Part shown: positions 1 through 6,037 of the stretch, piece after piece
How positions within the stretch are numbered: the first letter of the stretch is position 1
Layout of the letters: each line of letters starts with the position of its first letter
Source: Puniceicoccales bacterium
GTDB taxonomy: Bacteria > Verrucomicrobiota > Verrucomicrobiia > Opitutales > JAIRKQ01
Assembly: GCA_031279395.1 (NCBI GenBank)
Contig: JAITIO010000049.1
Coordinates: forward strand, 1 to 16,054
Length of the DNA stretch: 16,054 nt
Reading direction: 5' to 3'
Notes under the pieces: generated by a model
Told to the model about the DNA's origin: nothing
Seen by the model: only the letters and a program-made list of their open reading frames with translations
The model's database searches: none
Translations under genes and position numbers: made by a program

Positions 1-76
1 CACGCTCTGCGCAAGCCTTTGAACAGTCATCACCGCTTAATCTTTTTATTTCCTCTATGAGTTCAGCTTTATTCAT
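1..76 (-). CDS. HU-family DNA-binding protein, N-terminal part only (gene runs off the left edge)
   Basis: The minus strand from 76 encodes MNKAELIEEIKRLSGDDCSK and then ACAER before the window edge. This matches the N-terminus of HU/IHF-type histone-like proteins, which begin M-N-K-x-E-L-I followed by a first helix and a turn with small and polar residues, then a second helix starting K-x-A. These proteins form dimers that bend DNA and compact the nucleoid. A ribosome binding site (AGGAG on the minus strand) lies 7 bases before the ATG, and a promoter of the -35/-10 type sits about 60 bases upstream. Only 25 codons are visible, so the beta-arm that would separate HU from IHF cannot be judged. 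The two Cys residues in this short stretch are unusual for HU. Confidence 0.7.
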   Translation of the reverse strand, partial: MNKAELIEEIKRLSGDDCSKACAER

Positions 77-133
77 TGTTTTACTCCTTTTGCAAATTTA
101 GTTATTTCTTATTCAACCACCAATCTGAGAAGG

Positions 134-162
134 ATAATAGAAGAAAAAATAGTCCGTTGCAA
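134..162 (-). promoter_or_regulatory. Candidate sigma-70 promoter for the HU-like gene
   Basis: Read on the minus strand, TTGCAA (157-162) is followed after 17 bases by TATTAT (134-139). These match the -35 and -10 consensus at 4 of 6 and 5 of 6 positions with ideal spacing. The start of transcription would be near 127, about 50 bases before the HU-like ATG at 76. Confidence 0.5.
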
Positions 163-299
163 GCATTTTATTGGTCAAAAACGTTTTTTCATGCGGAAAA
201 AAGGGTAATTTTTTCAAAAAAGTCAAAATTTATAAAAATAAACGAAAAATATGACACCAAATATTTTTTTACTAATTTTTTATTTTATTTCCTTGGCAA
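163..299. other. AT-rich stretch without a recognisable gene
   Basis: This stretch is very rich in A and T with many homopolymer runs. It lies where the N-terminus of the decayed integrase would be expected, but I can read no recognisable integrase residues in any frame before 300. No tRNA or clear attachment-site repeat is visible here. Confidence 0.4.
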
Positions 300-766
300 G
301 GGCTGAGTTTGCGGGTAACAGTCAACGGGTACAAAACTTTTGTATTTAGGAAATTTATAGAGGGAAAGAGTAGCCGCATAGTTAGCCCTTTTTCCTGATA
401 TGACGGTGGATGAGGCACGAAAGGGTACAACAGATAAAAGGGTAACTGGCGGAAGGGAAAAATCCCTGTGAAGAGAAAGAAAAACTAGCAGCCGAGAAAA
501 CATTCGGAGAAGCATATGAAATGTATATGGAGAAATACGCTAGAATAGAAAATAAGCCATCTACATTGAAGGAAATCGAAAGACAAACTAAAAGATTTTT
601 ACCTTACTGGGGAGAAAGAGGATTATCGTCGATAACCAAAAATGAAGTGCAAGAAATGCACAATCGCATAGGGCGAGAACACGGGAAATATGAAGCAAAC
701 CGAGCATTAGCCTACATCCGAGCCATCTACGATAAGATGATAGACTGGGTTTTACTTGAGAAACGC
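300..766 (+). pseudogene. Decayed P4-type tyrosine integrase, N-terminal and SAM-like core-binding domains
   Basis: Three frames join into one protein. Frame A (300-395) gives GLSLRVTVNGYKTFVFRKFI and then EGK, typical of the arm-DNA-binding domain (DUF4102) of P4-type integrases. Frame B (388-450) gives LFPDMTVDEARKGTTDKRVT, the 'G.(F/Y)PDMTV.EAR' part of the same domain. Frame C (446-766) gives LAEGKNPCEEKEKLAAEKTF and continues through a SAM-like core-binding domain to about MIDWVLLEK. The frame changes lie near 385-395 and 445-450. No catalytic domain (R...HxxR...Y) follows: the homology stops near 766, where a transposase remnant begins on the opposite strand. The ORF 521-817 alone would look like a 98-residue protein, but its last 17 or so residues are read antisense through the transposase remnant. 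Broken and not functional. Confidence 0.75.
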
Positions 767-769
767 ACA

Positions 770-897
770 CTAAAAAGTAGGAAAAAAAGGAACAGGCAAG
801 GGGAAAATGTCGCGTAGTTTTTTCTTAGGGTTGACCCAGAATTTTTCTATTGGGTTGAGGTCAGAAAATGGAGTGAAAGGTGAACCGGGGAATACCC
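770..897 (-). pseudogene. C-terminal fragment of a DDE transposase (IS630/IS5-like)
   Basis: The minus strand reads FSDLNPIEKFWVNPKKKLRD and ends at a TAG (770-772). The D-L-N-P-I-E-K-F-W block followed by a basic K/R stretch is the hallmark of the end of DDE transposases of IS630/IS5-like elements ('YSPDLNPIEKFWANLKKRLRD'), and its Glu is the third catalytic acidic residue. Upstream of 897 the frame loses recognisable similarity, so only about 40 residues survive. The fragment ends exactly where the integrase homology stops, so an insertion sequence probably landed in the integrase gene and was later mostly deleted. The exact IS family cannot be settled without a database search. Confidence 0.6.
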
Positions 898-920
898 GGT
901 AGCAGGTTTTGACGCTCTAG

Positions 921-1019
921 CTGGGCGAATACGGTGATAGTGGTGACCGGAATGTGCCACCAGCCACGATCAAGGGAGACGGCCACGATTGGAGTGAAAG
1001 CTACCACCATGGCGATGTC
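921..1019 (-). pseudogene. Short hydrophobic gene fragment, possibly bestrophin-like
   Basis: On the minus strand, frame 1019 to 921 reads DIAMVVAFTPIVAVSLDRGW and then WHIPVTTITVFAQ. The pattern of a hydrophobic helix, an L-x-x-G-W-W-x-I-P-V-T turn and a second hydrophobic helix resembles the late transmembrane region of the bestrophin/UPF0187 chloride-channel family ('LPFALV..FGWWTIPVTALIAYAL'). The frame opens just after a stop (1026-1028), has no plausible ribosome binding site and runs into the transposase remnant. At best it is a 33-residue remnant. The family assignment is from memory of the motif and is weak. Confidence 0.3.
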
Positions 1020-1031
1020 TCGTTTTCATTC

Positions 1032-2495
1032 TCACATTCCCGACGGCATATGGGAAATGAATTTGGCAGCCAATTTCTTCGGCCAATCGCCAATGGGTCG
1101 CAATTTTCCGAGGAAAAAGCGAAGTGTATCAGGCTCTTCTTCAAACTCCAACCCACCGATCAGATCCCTGTTTTTATAGAGCCACCCAACTCTGTCGGCC
1201 ACGAATTTCATGTGCGAAAGCGTAAAAACTCTCTTCGGAACCGCCAAACGTACCAATTCCATGGCCGAAAGATGTTCGGATCCATCCCAATTTCGCTGCT
1301 CTGAGAGAGTGCCTCTTTCCATGCCGCGTATGCCGCCAATCAGGTAAATTGCCGCCGCCAGGGCCCCAGCCGGATATTGTTCCTGTGGGATATGGTCCAC
1401 AAAGCGGGATGCATCGACGTGGCATCCAAGGCCGCCAAATGGTCGCACAATGGGCACGGCTTTTTCCAAAAGCAATTTCCCAAGTGCCTCGACAAATAGC
1501 GGAGTCTGGCTTATGATGTGTATGTCAAGGGTTTCGCGGATACCGACTGCCATGGCTTCCATTTCGCGCACTGACATCCCTCCATAGGTTAAAAATCCCT
1601 CGTACAGCGGAATGAGCGGCCGCATCCTGTTGAAGTATTCGTCATTCGATGTCATTATTCCACCTCCGCGTGCACACCCAAGTTTCCTGCCAGAAAAATA
1701 AATTATATCCATGAGCGACGCCATTTTTTTCACAATGTCGGCCAGTGACCAACTGGCATATTCTGCCTCCCGAGTTTTTATGAAAAACAGGTTGTCGGCA
1801 AGCAGGCTGGCATCAAAAATCAGTGGAATCCCTCGATCTCTACAAAAATTTGAGACCTCGATCATGTTAGACAGTGACACCGGCTGTCCACCTATTAGGT
1901 TTGTTCCGGCTTCGATGCGCACGAATGCGACATTCCCAATGCCAACCTCTCCCACAGCGGTCTCCAGCTTGTTCATGTCAAAATTTCCTTTGAAATCGCG
2001 ATCGCTTTCGGCACTAAGGGCCTCGTCGTATACCACTTCAACAACAGATCCGCCGAGTCTTACTATATGAGCCTTCGTTGTTGTGAAATGATAATTCATA
2101 ATGGCAAAACTTCCCGGACGAACGAAAATGTTCGCTATTATATTCTCGCAGGCACGTCCTTGGTGGGCCGGAAGGAAATGTCTGGTTTCAAAAATATCCC
2201 CGAGTACCGCGCTGAGGCGAAAAAAAGTTTCCGATCCGGCATAGCTGTCATCCGCCATCATCATGGCCGCGTACTGCCTTTCGCTCATAGCATTGACACC
2301 ACTGTCGGTCAACATATCCAAGAAAACATCCTTATTCGCCAACAAAAACGTATTATAGCCGGCCATATCAATGGCGTTCAATCGTTCTTCAATCGGTAAA
2401 AGGTCGATGCGTTGAACCATGCGAGCCTTGTGCATCTCCAGCGGTATTTTTTCCCCTGAGAAAAATTTTATTTTTGTATGTTCGTTATCATTCAT
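1032..2495 (-). CDS. PLP-dependent beta-eliminating lyase, tyrosine phenol-lyase-like (tryptophanase/TPL family)
   Basis: Cytoplasmic fold-type I PLP enzyme of 487 residues; relatives split L-Tyr to phenol, or L-Trp to indole, plus pyruvate and ammonia. The ATG at 2493-2495 is chosen because GGAGG stands 5 bases before it; an ATG 4 codons earlier has none. Visible landmarks are LTDSG (62-66), Tyr85 in SYAGS, HQGR (111-114), FTTT (137-140), Asn199 in TNLIGGQPVS, Asp228, the PLP lysine Lys271 in FSGRK and carboxylate-binding Arg416. At the substrate-discriminating sites it has Met392-Glu-Arg394 and Phe460-Phe461, as in tyrosine phenol-lyase, instead of the Val-Glu-Ile and His-Phe of E. coli TnaA. 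Oddities: the Arg three residues after the PLP-ring Asp (D-A-T-R in TPL, D-S-A-R in TnaA) is Leu231, and the usual K-K is R-K. The gene looks richer in G and C than its neighbours and adjoins mobile-element debris, suggesting transfer. Substrate unproven. Confidence 0.85.
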   Translation of the reverse strand: MNDNEHTKIKFFSGEKIPLEMHKARMVQRIDLLPIEERLNAIDMAGYNTFLLANKDVFLDMLTDSGVNAMSERQYAAMMMADDSYAGSETFFRLSAVLGDIFETRHFLPAHQGRACENIIANIFVRPGSFAIMNYHFTTTKAHIVRLGGSVVEVVYDEALSAESDRDFKGNFDMNKLETAVGEVGIGNVAFVRIEAGTNLIGGQPVSLSNMIEVSNFCRDRGIPLIFDASLLADNLFFIKTREAEYASWSLADIVKKMASLMDIIYFSGRKLGCARGGGIMTSNDEYFNRMRPLIPLYEGFLTYGGMSVREMEAMAVGIRETLDIHIISQTPLFVEALGKLLLEKAVPIVRPFGGLGCHVDASRFVDHIPQEQYPAGALAAAIYLIGGIRGMERGTLSEQRNWDGSEHLSAMELVRLAVPKRVFTLSHMKFVADRVGWLYKNRDLIGGLEFEEEPDTLRFFLGKLRPIGDWPKKLAAKFISHMPSGM

Positions 2496-2691
2496 AGCAA
2501 CCTCCATTCGTCTTTTTCGTTAATTTGTGAAATTGACGAGCCCGTCGTCTATCCCGACGAGTTCGTGATGTACGGAAAATTTTTTACACACGTAACAGTA
2601 AAACACCGATATTTGATGCCAGAGGCAACGATTCGCTACGGCCCAACAACTATGAAACACGGAGATAGCAAACCTTTCGATGAAAAGCATG

Positions 2692-2736
2692 AACCGCAGG
2701 AGTGAAATTCCGAAAAAACCAAAAAAATCTGCGGCT
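2692..2736 (-). promoter_or_regulatory. Inverted repeat in the leader of the lyase gene (possible attenuator or anti-terminator stem)
   Basis: On the minus-strand transcript AGCCGCAG (2729-2736) can pair with CTGCGGTT (2692-2699), giving 8 base pairs including one G-U around a 29-base U-rich loop. The left arm starts 14 bases after the stop codon of the 31-codon leader ORF, so a ribosome paused at that stop would cover or crowd it. A competing weaker pairing, AAAAGCC with GGTTTTT, uses the same left arm. No classical stem-plus-T-run terminator is visible in the rest of the leader. Confidence 0.35.
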
Positions 2737-2750
2737 TTTGACATATAGCT

Positions 2751-2846
2751 TCAATATCGATACCCATAATATAGGATCGAGCCGAGATTGCCGTATATCA
2801 CCATGGATGCCAACATATAATCTTTTCCCTTTGCATTCGAGGACAT
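2751..2846 (-). CDS. Small Tyr-rich ORF, 31 codons, in the leader of the lyase gene (candidate leader peptide or decayed gene)
   Basis: The peptide is MSSNAKGKDYMLASMVIYGN followed by LGSILYYGYRY and a TGA. It has six Tyr in 31 residues, four of them in the last six positions. GGAGAG lies 6 bases before the ATG, and a good promoter places transcription start only about 25 bases upstream. The lyase start is 255 bases beyond the stop, comparable to the spacing between tnaC and tnaA in E. coli, where a leader peptide controls tryptophanase expression. It lacks the Trp and Pro essential in TnaC, as expected if tyrosine were sensed. Alternative: the same frame stays open after the TGA from 2744 to 2520 (74 residues, hydrophobic start), so this may be the head of a membrane protein gene broken by a nonsense codon. 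I cannot assign a family to the combined product. Confidence 0.4.
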   Translation of the reverse strand: MSSNAKGKDYMLASMVIYGNLGSILYYGYRY

Positions 2847-2877
2847 TTCAACTCTCCAATTGAATGAATTATATATT

Positions 2878-2906
2878 CATATAATCTAAAATGGTGACTT
2901 TGTCAA
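2878..2906 (-). promoter_or_regulatory. Sigma-70-type promoter driving the leader ORF and the lyase gene
   Basis: On the minus strand a perfect -35 hexamer TTGACA (2901-2906) is followed after 17 bases by TATATG (2878-2883), which matches the -10 consensus at 4 of 6 positions and sits in an AT-rich block. Transcription would begin near 2871, giving a 5' leader of about 375 bases before the lyase ATG at 2495. No separate promoter is evident closer to the lyase. Confidence 0.6.
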
Positions 2907-2970
2907 GTTTTTTTGTATCCTTGTAAAATAAAACAATGGGAATTTTTTCCAAAAGTCCTTCCAATCCATA

Positions 2971-4377
2971 TCAGGGTAAACTTTTTCCCTGTGCATTTGC
3001 CATAACTGTACCCGACAGTATAGTGGTTGTGGAGCTGTCAATTTGGATGGGGAGAATTTTACCGATATCATCCTTCGATGCTTTGAACAACACTTTGCAG
3101 TGATTTGGGGTCCACCCAAACATCATATCCGTACCTCGCCGTGCGTGGCCCTCAACGAGCACTTCCACCGTTTTCCCCAAAAACCGTTGATGGTAATGCA
3201 TGGAAGCTTCTTGCACCCATTGCAGGAGGATTTGATTCCTCCGTTCCTTTTCGCTTTCTTTCACATCGTCGACCTGCTCAGCCGATCTAGTCCCTTCCCG
3301 CTGACTATACTTAAAAATAAATGCCATGTTAAACTTTGCAGTATCAAACAACGAAACCGTTTCTTCGAAATCCTTTTCCGTTTCTCCCGGGTATCCAACG
3401 ATGATGTCCGTTGATATTCCCATATTTGGTACAGCCCCGCGAAGTTTTTCGACGATTGTTAAAATCATTTCGGAAGTATATGGACGCCTCATGGCGGCTA
3501 ATATGCGGTTTGATCCACTTTGGATCGGTAGATGAACGGATGGGCATAACTTCGATAAATTTTTGTGGGCCAGGATTAAATCATCGGAAAAGTTTTGAGG
3601 ATGGGGAGACATGTAACGAATTCTTTCGATACCCGGAAGGACATTCAAGCGTTCAAGCAATTGAACAAATGGGGTTTTACCATCTATCATTGGCATTAAC
3701 CTACCGCCGTAGTTGTTGACTATTTGCCCAAGCAATGTGATTTCCCCTATGCCATTTTTCGCTAAAAATTTTGCTTCTTCGATGATATCATCCATTGGAC
3801 GGTACTGTTCATTACCCCGTGTTCTGGGAACCACGCAATAGCTACAGCGCATATTGCACCCATGCATAATTGACAAAAATGCAGTACATTTATTTTTTCC
3901 CAATTTGCGGTCAAAATCGTGGGAAAGGTGCTGTTTTTTCGGATCTCCTATGCACAGGCTTTGCCTATTGCCTTCTAAAACTTTGTCCAATTCATGCAAT
4001 CTTTTCGGACCAATGACGAAATCAATGGCACCATTTAATTTGAAAAGCTTTTCCCCCAAATTTTCCGCCATACATCCCACAATTCCAATTTTGAAATTTG
4101 GATTGGTACGCTTCCTTCGTGCCAAATATCCCGCTTTTCCAAGTGCTTTAATTTCCGCCTGTTCGCGTACGCTACACGTATTCAAAATTACAACATCGGC
4201 TATTTTCTCATTATCCGTCAGCTCATATCCGGCGCATTGCAGCTGCGACGAAATCATTTCGCTGTCGCGCTCATTCATTTGACAGCCATAGGTTTTCACA
4301 AAAATTTTAAAAAAATTCTTCACTGGTTGATCTTTTTTAAACCGATGTGTGGATAATGCAAGAGACAAAGATACCAT
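2971..4377 (-). CDS. miaB: tRNA-2-methylthio-N6-dimethylallyladenosine synthase (radical SAM methylthiotransferase MiaB)
   Basis: Adds the 2-methylthio group to i6A37 in tRNAs that read codons starting with U, stabilising codon-anticodon pairing. The 468 residues show the family order: an N-terminal UPF0004 domain with three cluster-binding cysteines (Cys32 in YGCQMN, Cys68 in NTCSVRE, Cys102 in GCMAE), the radical SAM motif CNMRCSYC (Cys174, 178, 181), and a C-terminal TRAM domain from about 400. YGCQMN and the HLPIQSGS block (282-289) fit MiaB rather than RimO or MtaB. The motif usually written LLGQNVNSYG appears as LLGQIVNNYG. The ATG at 4377 lacks a clear ribosome binding site, and residues 1-19 may be an over-call; a GTG at residue 19 (VKNFFKIF) is an alternative. 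It is divergent from ruvC, with 18 bases between the starts. No terminator is clear after its stop, so some read-through toward the lyase is possible. Confidence 0.93.
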   Translation of the reverse strand: MVSLSLALSTHRFKKDQPVKNFFKIFVKTYGCQMNERDSEMISSQLQCAGYELTDNEKIADVVILNTCSVREQAEIKALGKAGYLARRKRTNPNFKIGIVGCMAENLGEKLFKLNGAIDFVIGPKRLHELDKVLEGNRQSLCIGDPKKQHLSHDFDRKLGKNKCTAFLSIMHGCNMRCSYCVVPRTRGNEQYRPMDDIIEEAKFLAKNGIGEITLLGQIVNNYGGRLMPMIDGKTPFVQLLERLNVLPGIERIRYMSPHPQNFSDDLILAHKNLSKLCPSVHLPIQSGSNRILAAMRRPYTSEMILTIVEKLRGAVPNMGISTDIIVGYPGETEKDFEETVSLFDTAKFNMAFIFKYSQREGTRSAEQVDDVKESEKERRNQILLQWVQEASMHYHQRFLGKTVEVLVEGHARRGTDMMFGWTPNHCKVLFKASKDDIGKILPIQIDSSTTTILSGTVMANAQGKSLP

Positions 4378-4395
4378 TGATATAAACTAAAAACG

Positions 4396-5046
4396 ATGAA
4401 ATCCGCGAAAAGATTTGTACAAATTTTTAATAATTTATATCCCTATCCCATGGGCAAAAAAAGTACACGACGCATGTGGACGGAAAAATTATCAAAGCAT
4501 GATGGCAGAACTTTTTTGAAAAATGACGCCCAAGCTCCAGGTAGCATTTTCATTTCCCGCAGATTTAAAGGTGTCGTTATGGGAATCGACGCAAGTCTTC
4601 GAGGAACAGGTATTGCCATTGTAGACTTTAAAGAAATACAGCCTATCTTAATGTTTTCGACACGCATAACTTGCCAAGCGAAATTGTCATTTTTTCAGTG
4701 CATTGAACGAATTTTCAAAACCGTAAATGCCATCCCTCAGAATTTTAAAATTGATTGCGCTGCGATTGAACAAACGGTCTATGTGCAAAATTATAGAATT
4801 TCTCACATTCTTGGGTCCGCCAAAGGAGCAATAATTGCTGCCCTGATGAATAATAATTTACAGATTGCCGAATACGAACCACTGAGAATCAAACAGGCGG
4901 TCCTAGGTGTCGGTCGTGCCTCGAAGGAACAAATTAGGCGTACGGTTTGCAATATTTTAGGAATGAAACATGCAATTTCCTACGATGAGAGTGATGCCAT
5001 GGCGGTTGCATTTTGTCACGCTTGGACATTCAAAGGCAGTCTTTGA
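4396..5046 (+). CDS. ruvC: Holliday junction resolvase RuvC with a long N-terminal extension
   Basis: Crossover junction endonuclease that cuts Holliday junctions held by RuvAB. The RNase H-like core begins at residue 60 with VMGIDASLRGTG; the four acidic catalytic residues appear as Asp65, Glu125 (in AAIEQ), Asp197 and Asp200 (in YDESDAMAVAFCHAW). LGSAKGA (139-145) and a basic K/R segment near 164-183 also fit the family. The core of about 157 residues matches usual RuvC length, but a 59-residue basic N-terminal part precedes it. This extension is open and without stops, yet neither the ATG at 4396 nor the ATG at 4450 has a recognisable ribosome binding site, so the start is uncertain. The next gene begins 190 bases downstream, so ruvC is probably the end of its own unit. 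Confidence 0.87.
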   Translation: MKSAKRFVQIFNNLYPYPMGKKSTRRMWTEKLSKHDGRTFLKNDAQAPGSIFISRRFKGVVMGIDASLRGTGIAIVDFKEIQPILMFSTRITCQAKLSFFQCIERIFKTVNAIPQNFKIDCAAIEQTVYVQNYRISHILGSAKGAIIAALMNNNLQIAEYEPLRIKQAVLGVGRASKEQIRRTVCNILGMKHAISYDESDAMAVAFCHAWTFKGSL

Positions 5047-5175
5047 GAGGTATCGGATAGGCAAGGAAGTGAAAATAGGAAAAATCTGTTGGTCCAACGG
5101 TGCCTGCTGTGTAGGTTCTCAGATTCCAACTTTATCCCTTCCATTATTTTGCAAATCCTGAGCCTGAAAAGAGCT

Positions 5176-5205
5176 TTGCCAAAAATTTTTCAAAAAAACT
5201 AGAGT
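5176..5205 (+). promoter_or_regulatory. Weak candidate promoter before the MCE gene
   Basis: TTGCCA (5176-5181) and TAGAGT (5200-5205) are spaced by 18 bases within an A/T-rich stretch, and the GTG start of the MCE gene is about 25 bases downstream of the likely transcription start. The rest of the gap from 5047 to 5236 shows no gene or RNA that I can support. Confidence 0.3.
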
Positions 5206-5236
5206 ATTTTCAAAAAAATTATACTTTTTAAAAAGA

Positions 5237-6037
5237 GTGTCGAAGAAGGCTAATATAACTTTGATTGGTGTGTTTATTGCTGCAGCAATTCTGCTATTTC
5301 TAGTGGCAATATTTGCGTTTTCGTCGGCAAGTTGGTTCGCAAAAAAAAAGACGTTTTATACTTTTTTTAATACATCCCTTAATGGGCTTGAAGTGGGCGC
5401 TCCCGTGAAGTTTAAGGGTATCAAAGTTGGAGTAGTGAAGTCCATAGAAATAATCTACGATGCTGGGACCGATGAGGCTGTAGCTGTTGTAGTCTTCGAC
5501 GTTGACGCTAATTTATTCAAAACAGTTGGAGGCAACAGAATGCGTGTCATGGATTATAATATATTTTATGACGAACAAATTGGACGCGGTTTGGCAGCCA
5601 AACTATCCATGGAAAGCATTCTGACCGGCAAACTATTTGTGGGATTGAATTACCATAATAACGGACAGGAAAGGTTTTCCAAGGATATTATTTTGGGCAA
5701 ATATCAGCAAATGCCATCGGTCGCCACGGAACTTGATGAGTTAATGGCTAGCTTCGACATAATAATGGAAAAGCTATCAAAGGTGGAATGGGAAAAAGGT
5801 TTTCGCGCGATAATTTCCACACTGGATAACCTAAAGAATGCAGCTAGAACTTTAGATTTCGCATCGATAAAAAGGGCAATGGATGCCATTTCCAGCTCAT
5901 TATCTTCGGATTCCAGCACAAGGCAGTCCGTGGATGACATTTTACAACAGTTGGCCAAAATGCTGCGTGCTTTGCGGGTATTGCTGGAATATATTGAAAG
6001 AAATCCCAATGCATTGATTGTAGGAAAGGCACTATGA
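5237..6037 (+). CDS. MCE-domain lipid-transport protein (MlaD/PqiB-like, single MCE domain)
   Basis: Membrane-anchored periplasmic protein of 266 residues, expected to bind lipids between inner and outer membranes. Residues 7-29 form one transmembrane helix with lysines before it, so the rest lies in the periplasm. The MCE domain (about 39-140) is recognisable from LNGLEVGAPVKFKGIKVGVV and from AAKLSMESILTGKLFVGLNY, the latter typical of PqiB-type domains. The C-terminal part (about 160-255) is helical and ends LLEYIERNPNALIVGK, as in many PqiB/MlaD-like proteins that pair with PqiC-type lipoproteins. The start is a GTG; no ATG exists in frame upstream. It overlaps the PqiC-like gene by four bases (ATGA), which implies translational coupling. 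No permease or ATPase gene is adjacent, so the partner complex must be encoded elsewhere. Confidence 0.85.
   Translation: MSKKANITLIGVFIAAAILLFLVAIFAFSSASWFAKKKTFYTFFNTSLNGLEVGAPVKFKGIKVGVVKSIEIIYDAGTDEAVAVVVFDVDANLFKTVGGNRMRVMDYNIFYDEQIGRGLAAKLSMESILTGKLFVGLNYHNNGQERFSKDIILGKYQQMPSVATELDELMASFDIIMEKLSKVEWEKGFRAIISTLDNLKNAARTLDFASIKRAMDAISSSLSSDSSTRQSVDDILQQLAKMLRALRVLLEYIERNPNALIVGKAL

Noticed and set aside
521..817. A 98-residue intact protein
   Set aside because: It is the third frame of a broken integrase, and its last residues run antisense through a transposase remnant.
934..1304. Plus-strand ORFs of 81 and 116 codons
   Set aside because: They are shadows on the opposite strand of the lyase gene and the fragment beyond it.
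2520..2744. A 74-codon ORF on the minus strand as an independent gene
   Set aside because: It has no ribosome-binding site of its own and no recognisable family; it lies in frame after the leader ORF, so I treat it only as part of that question.
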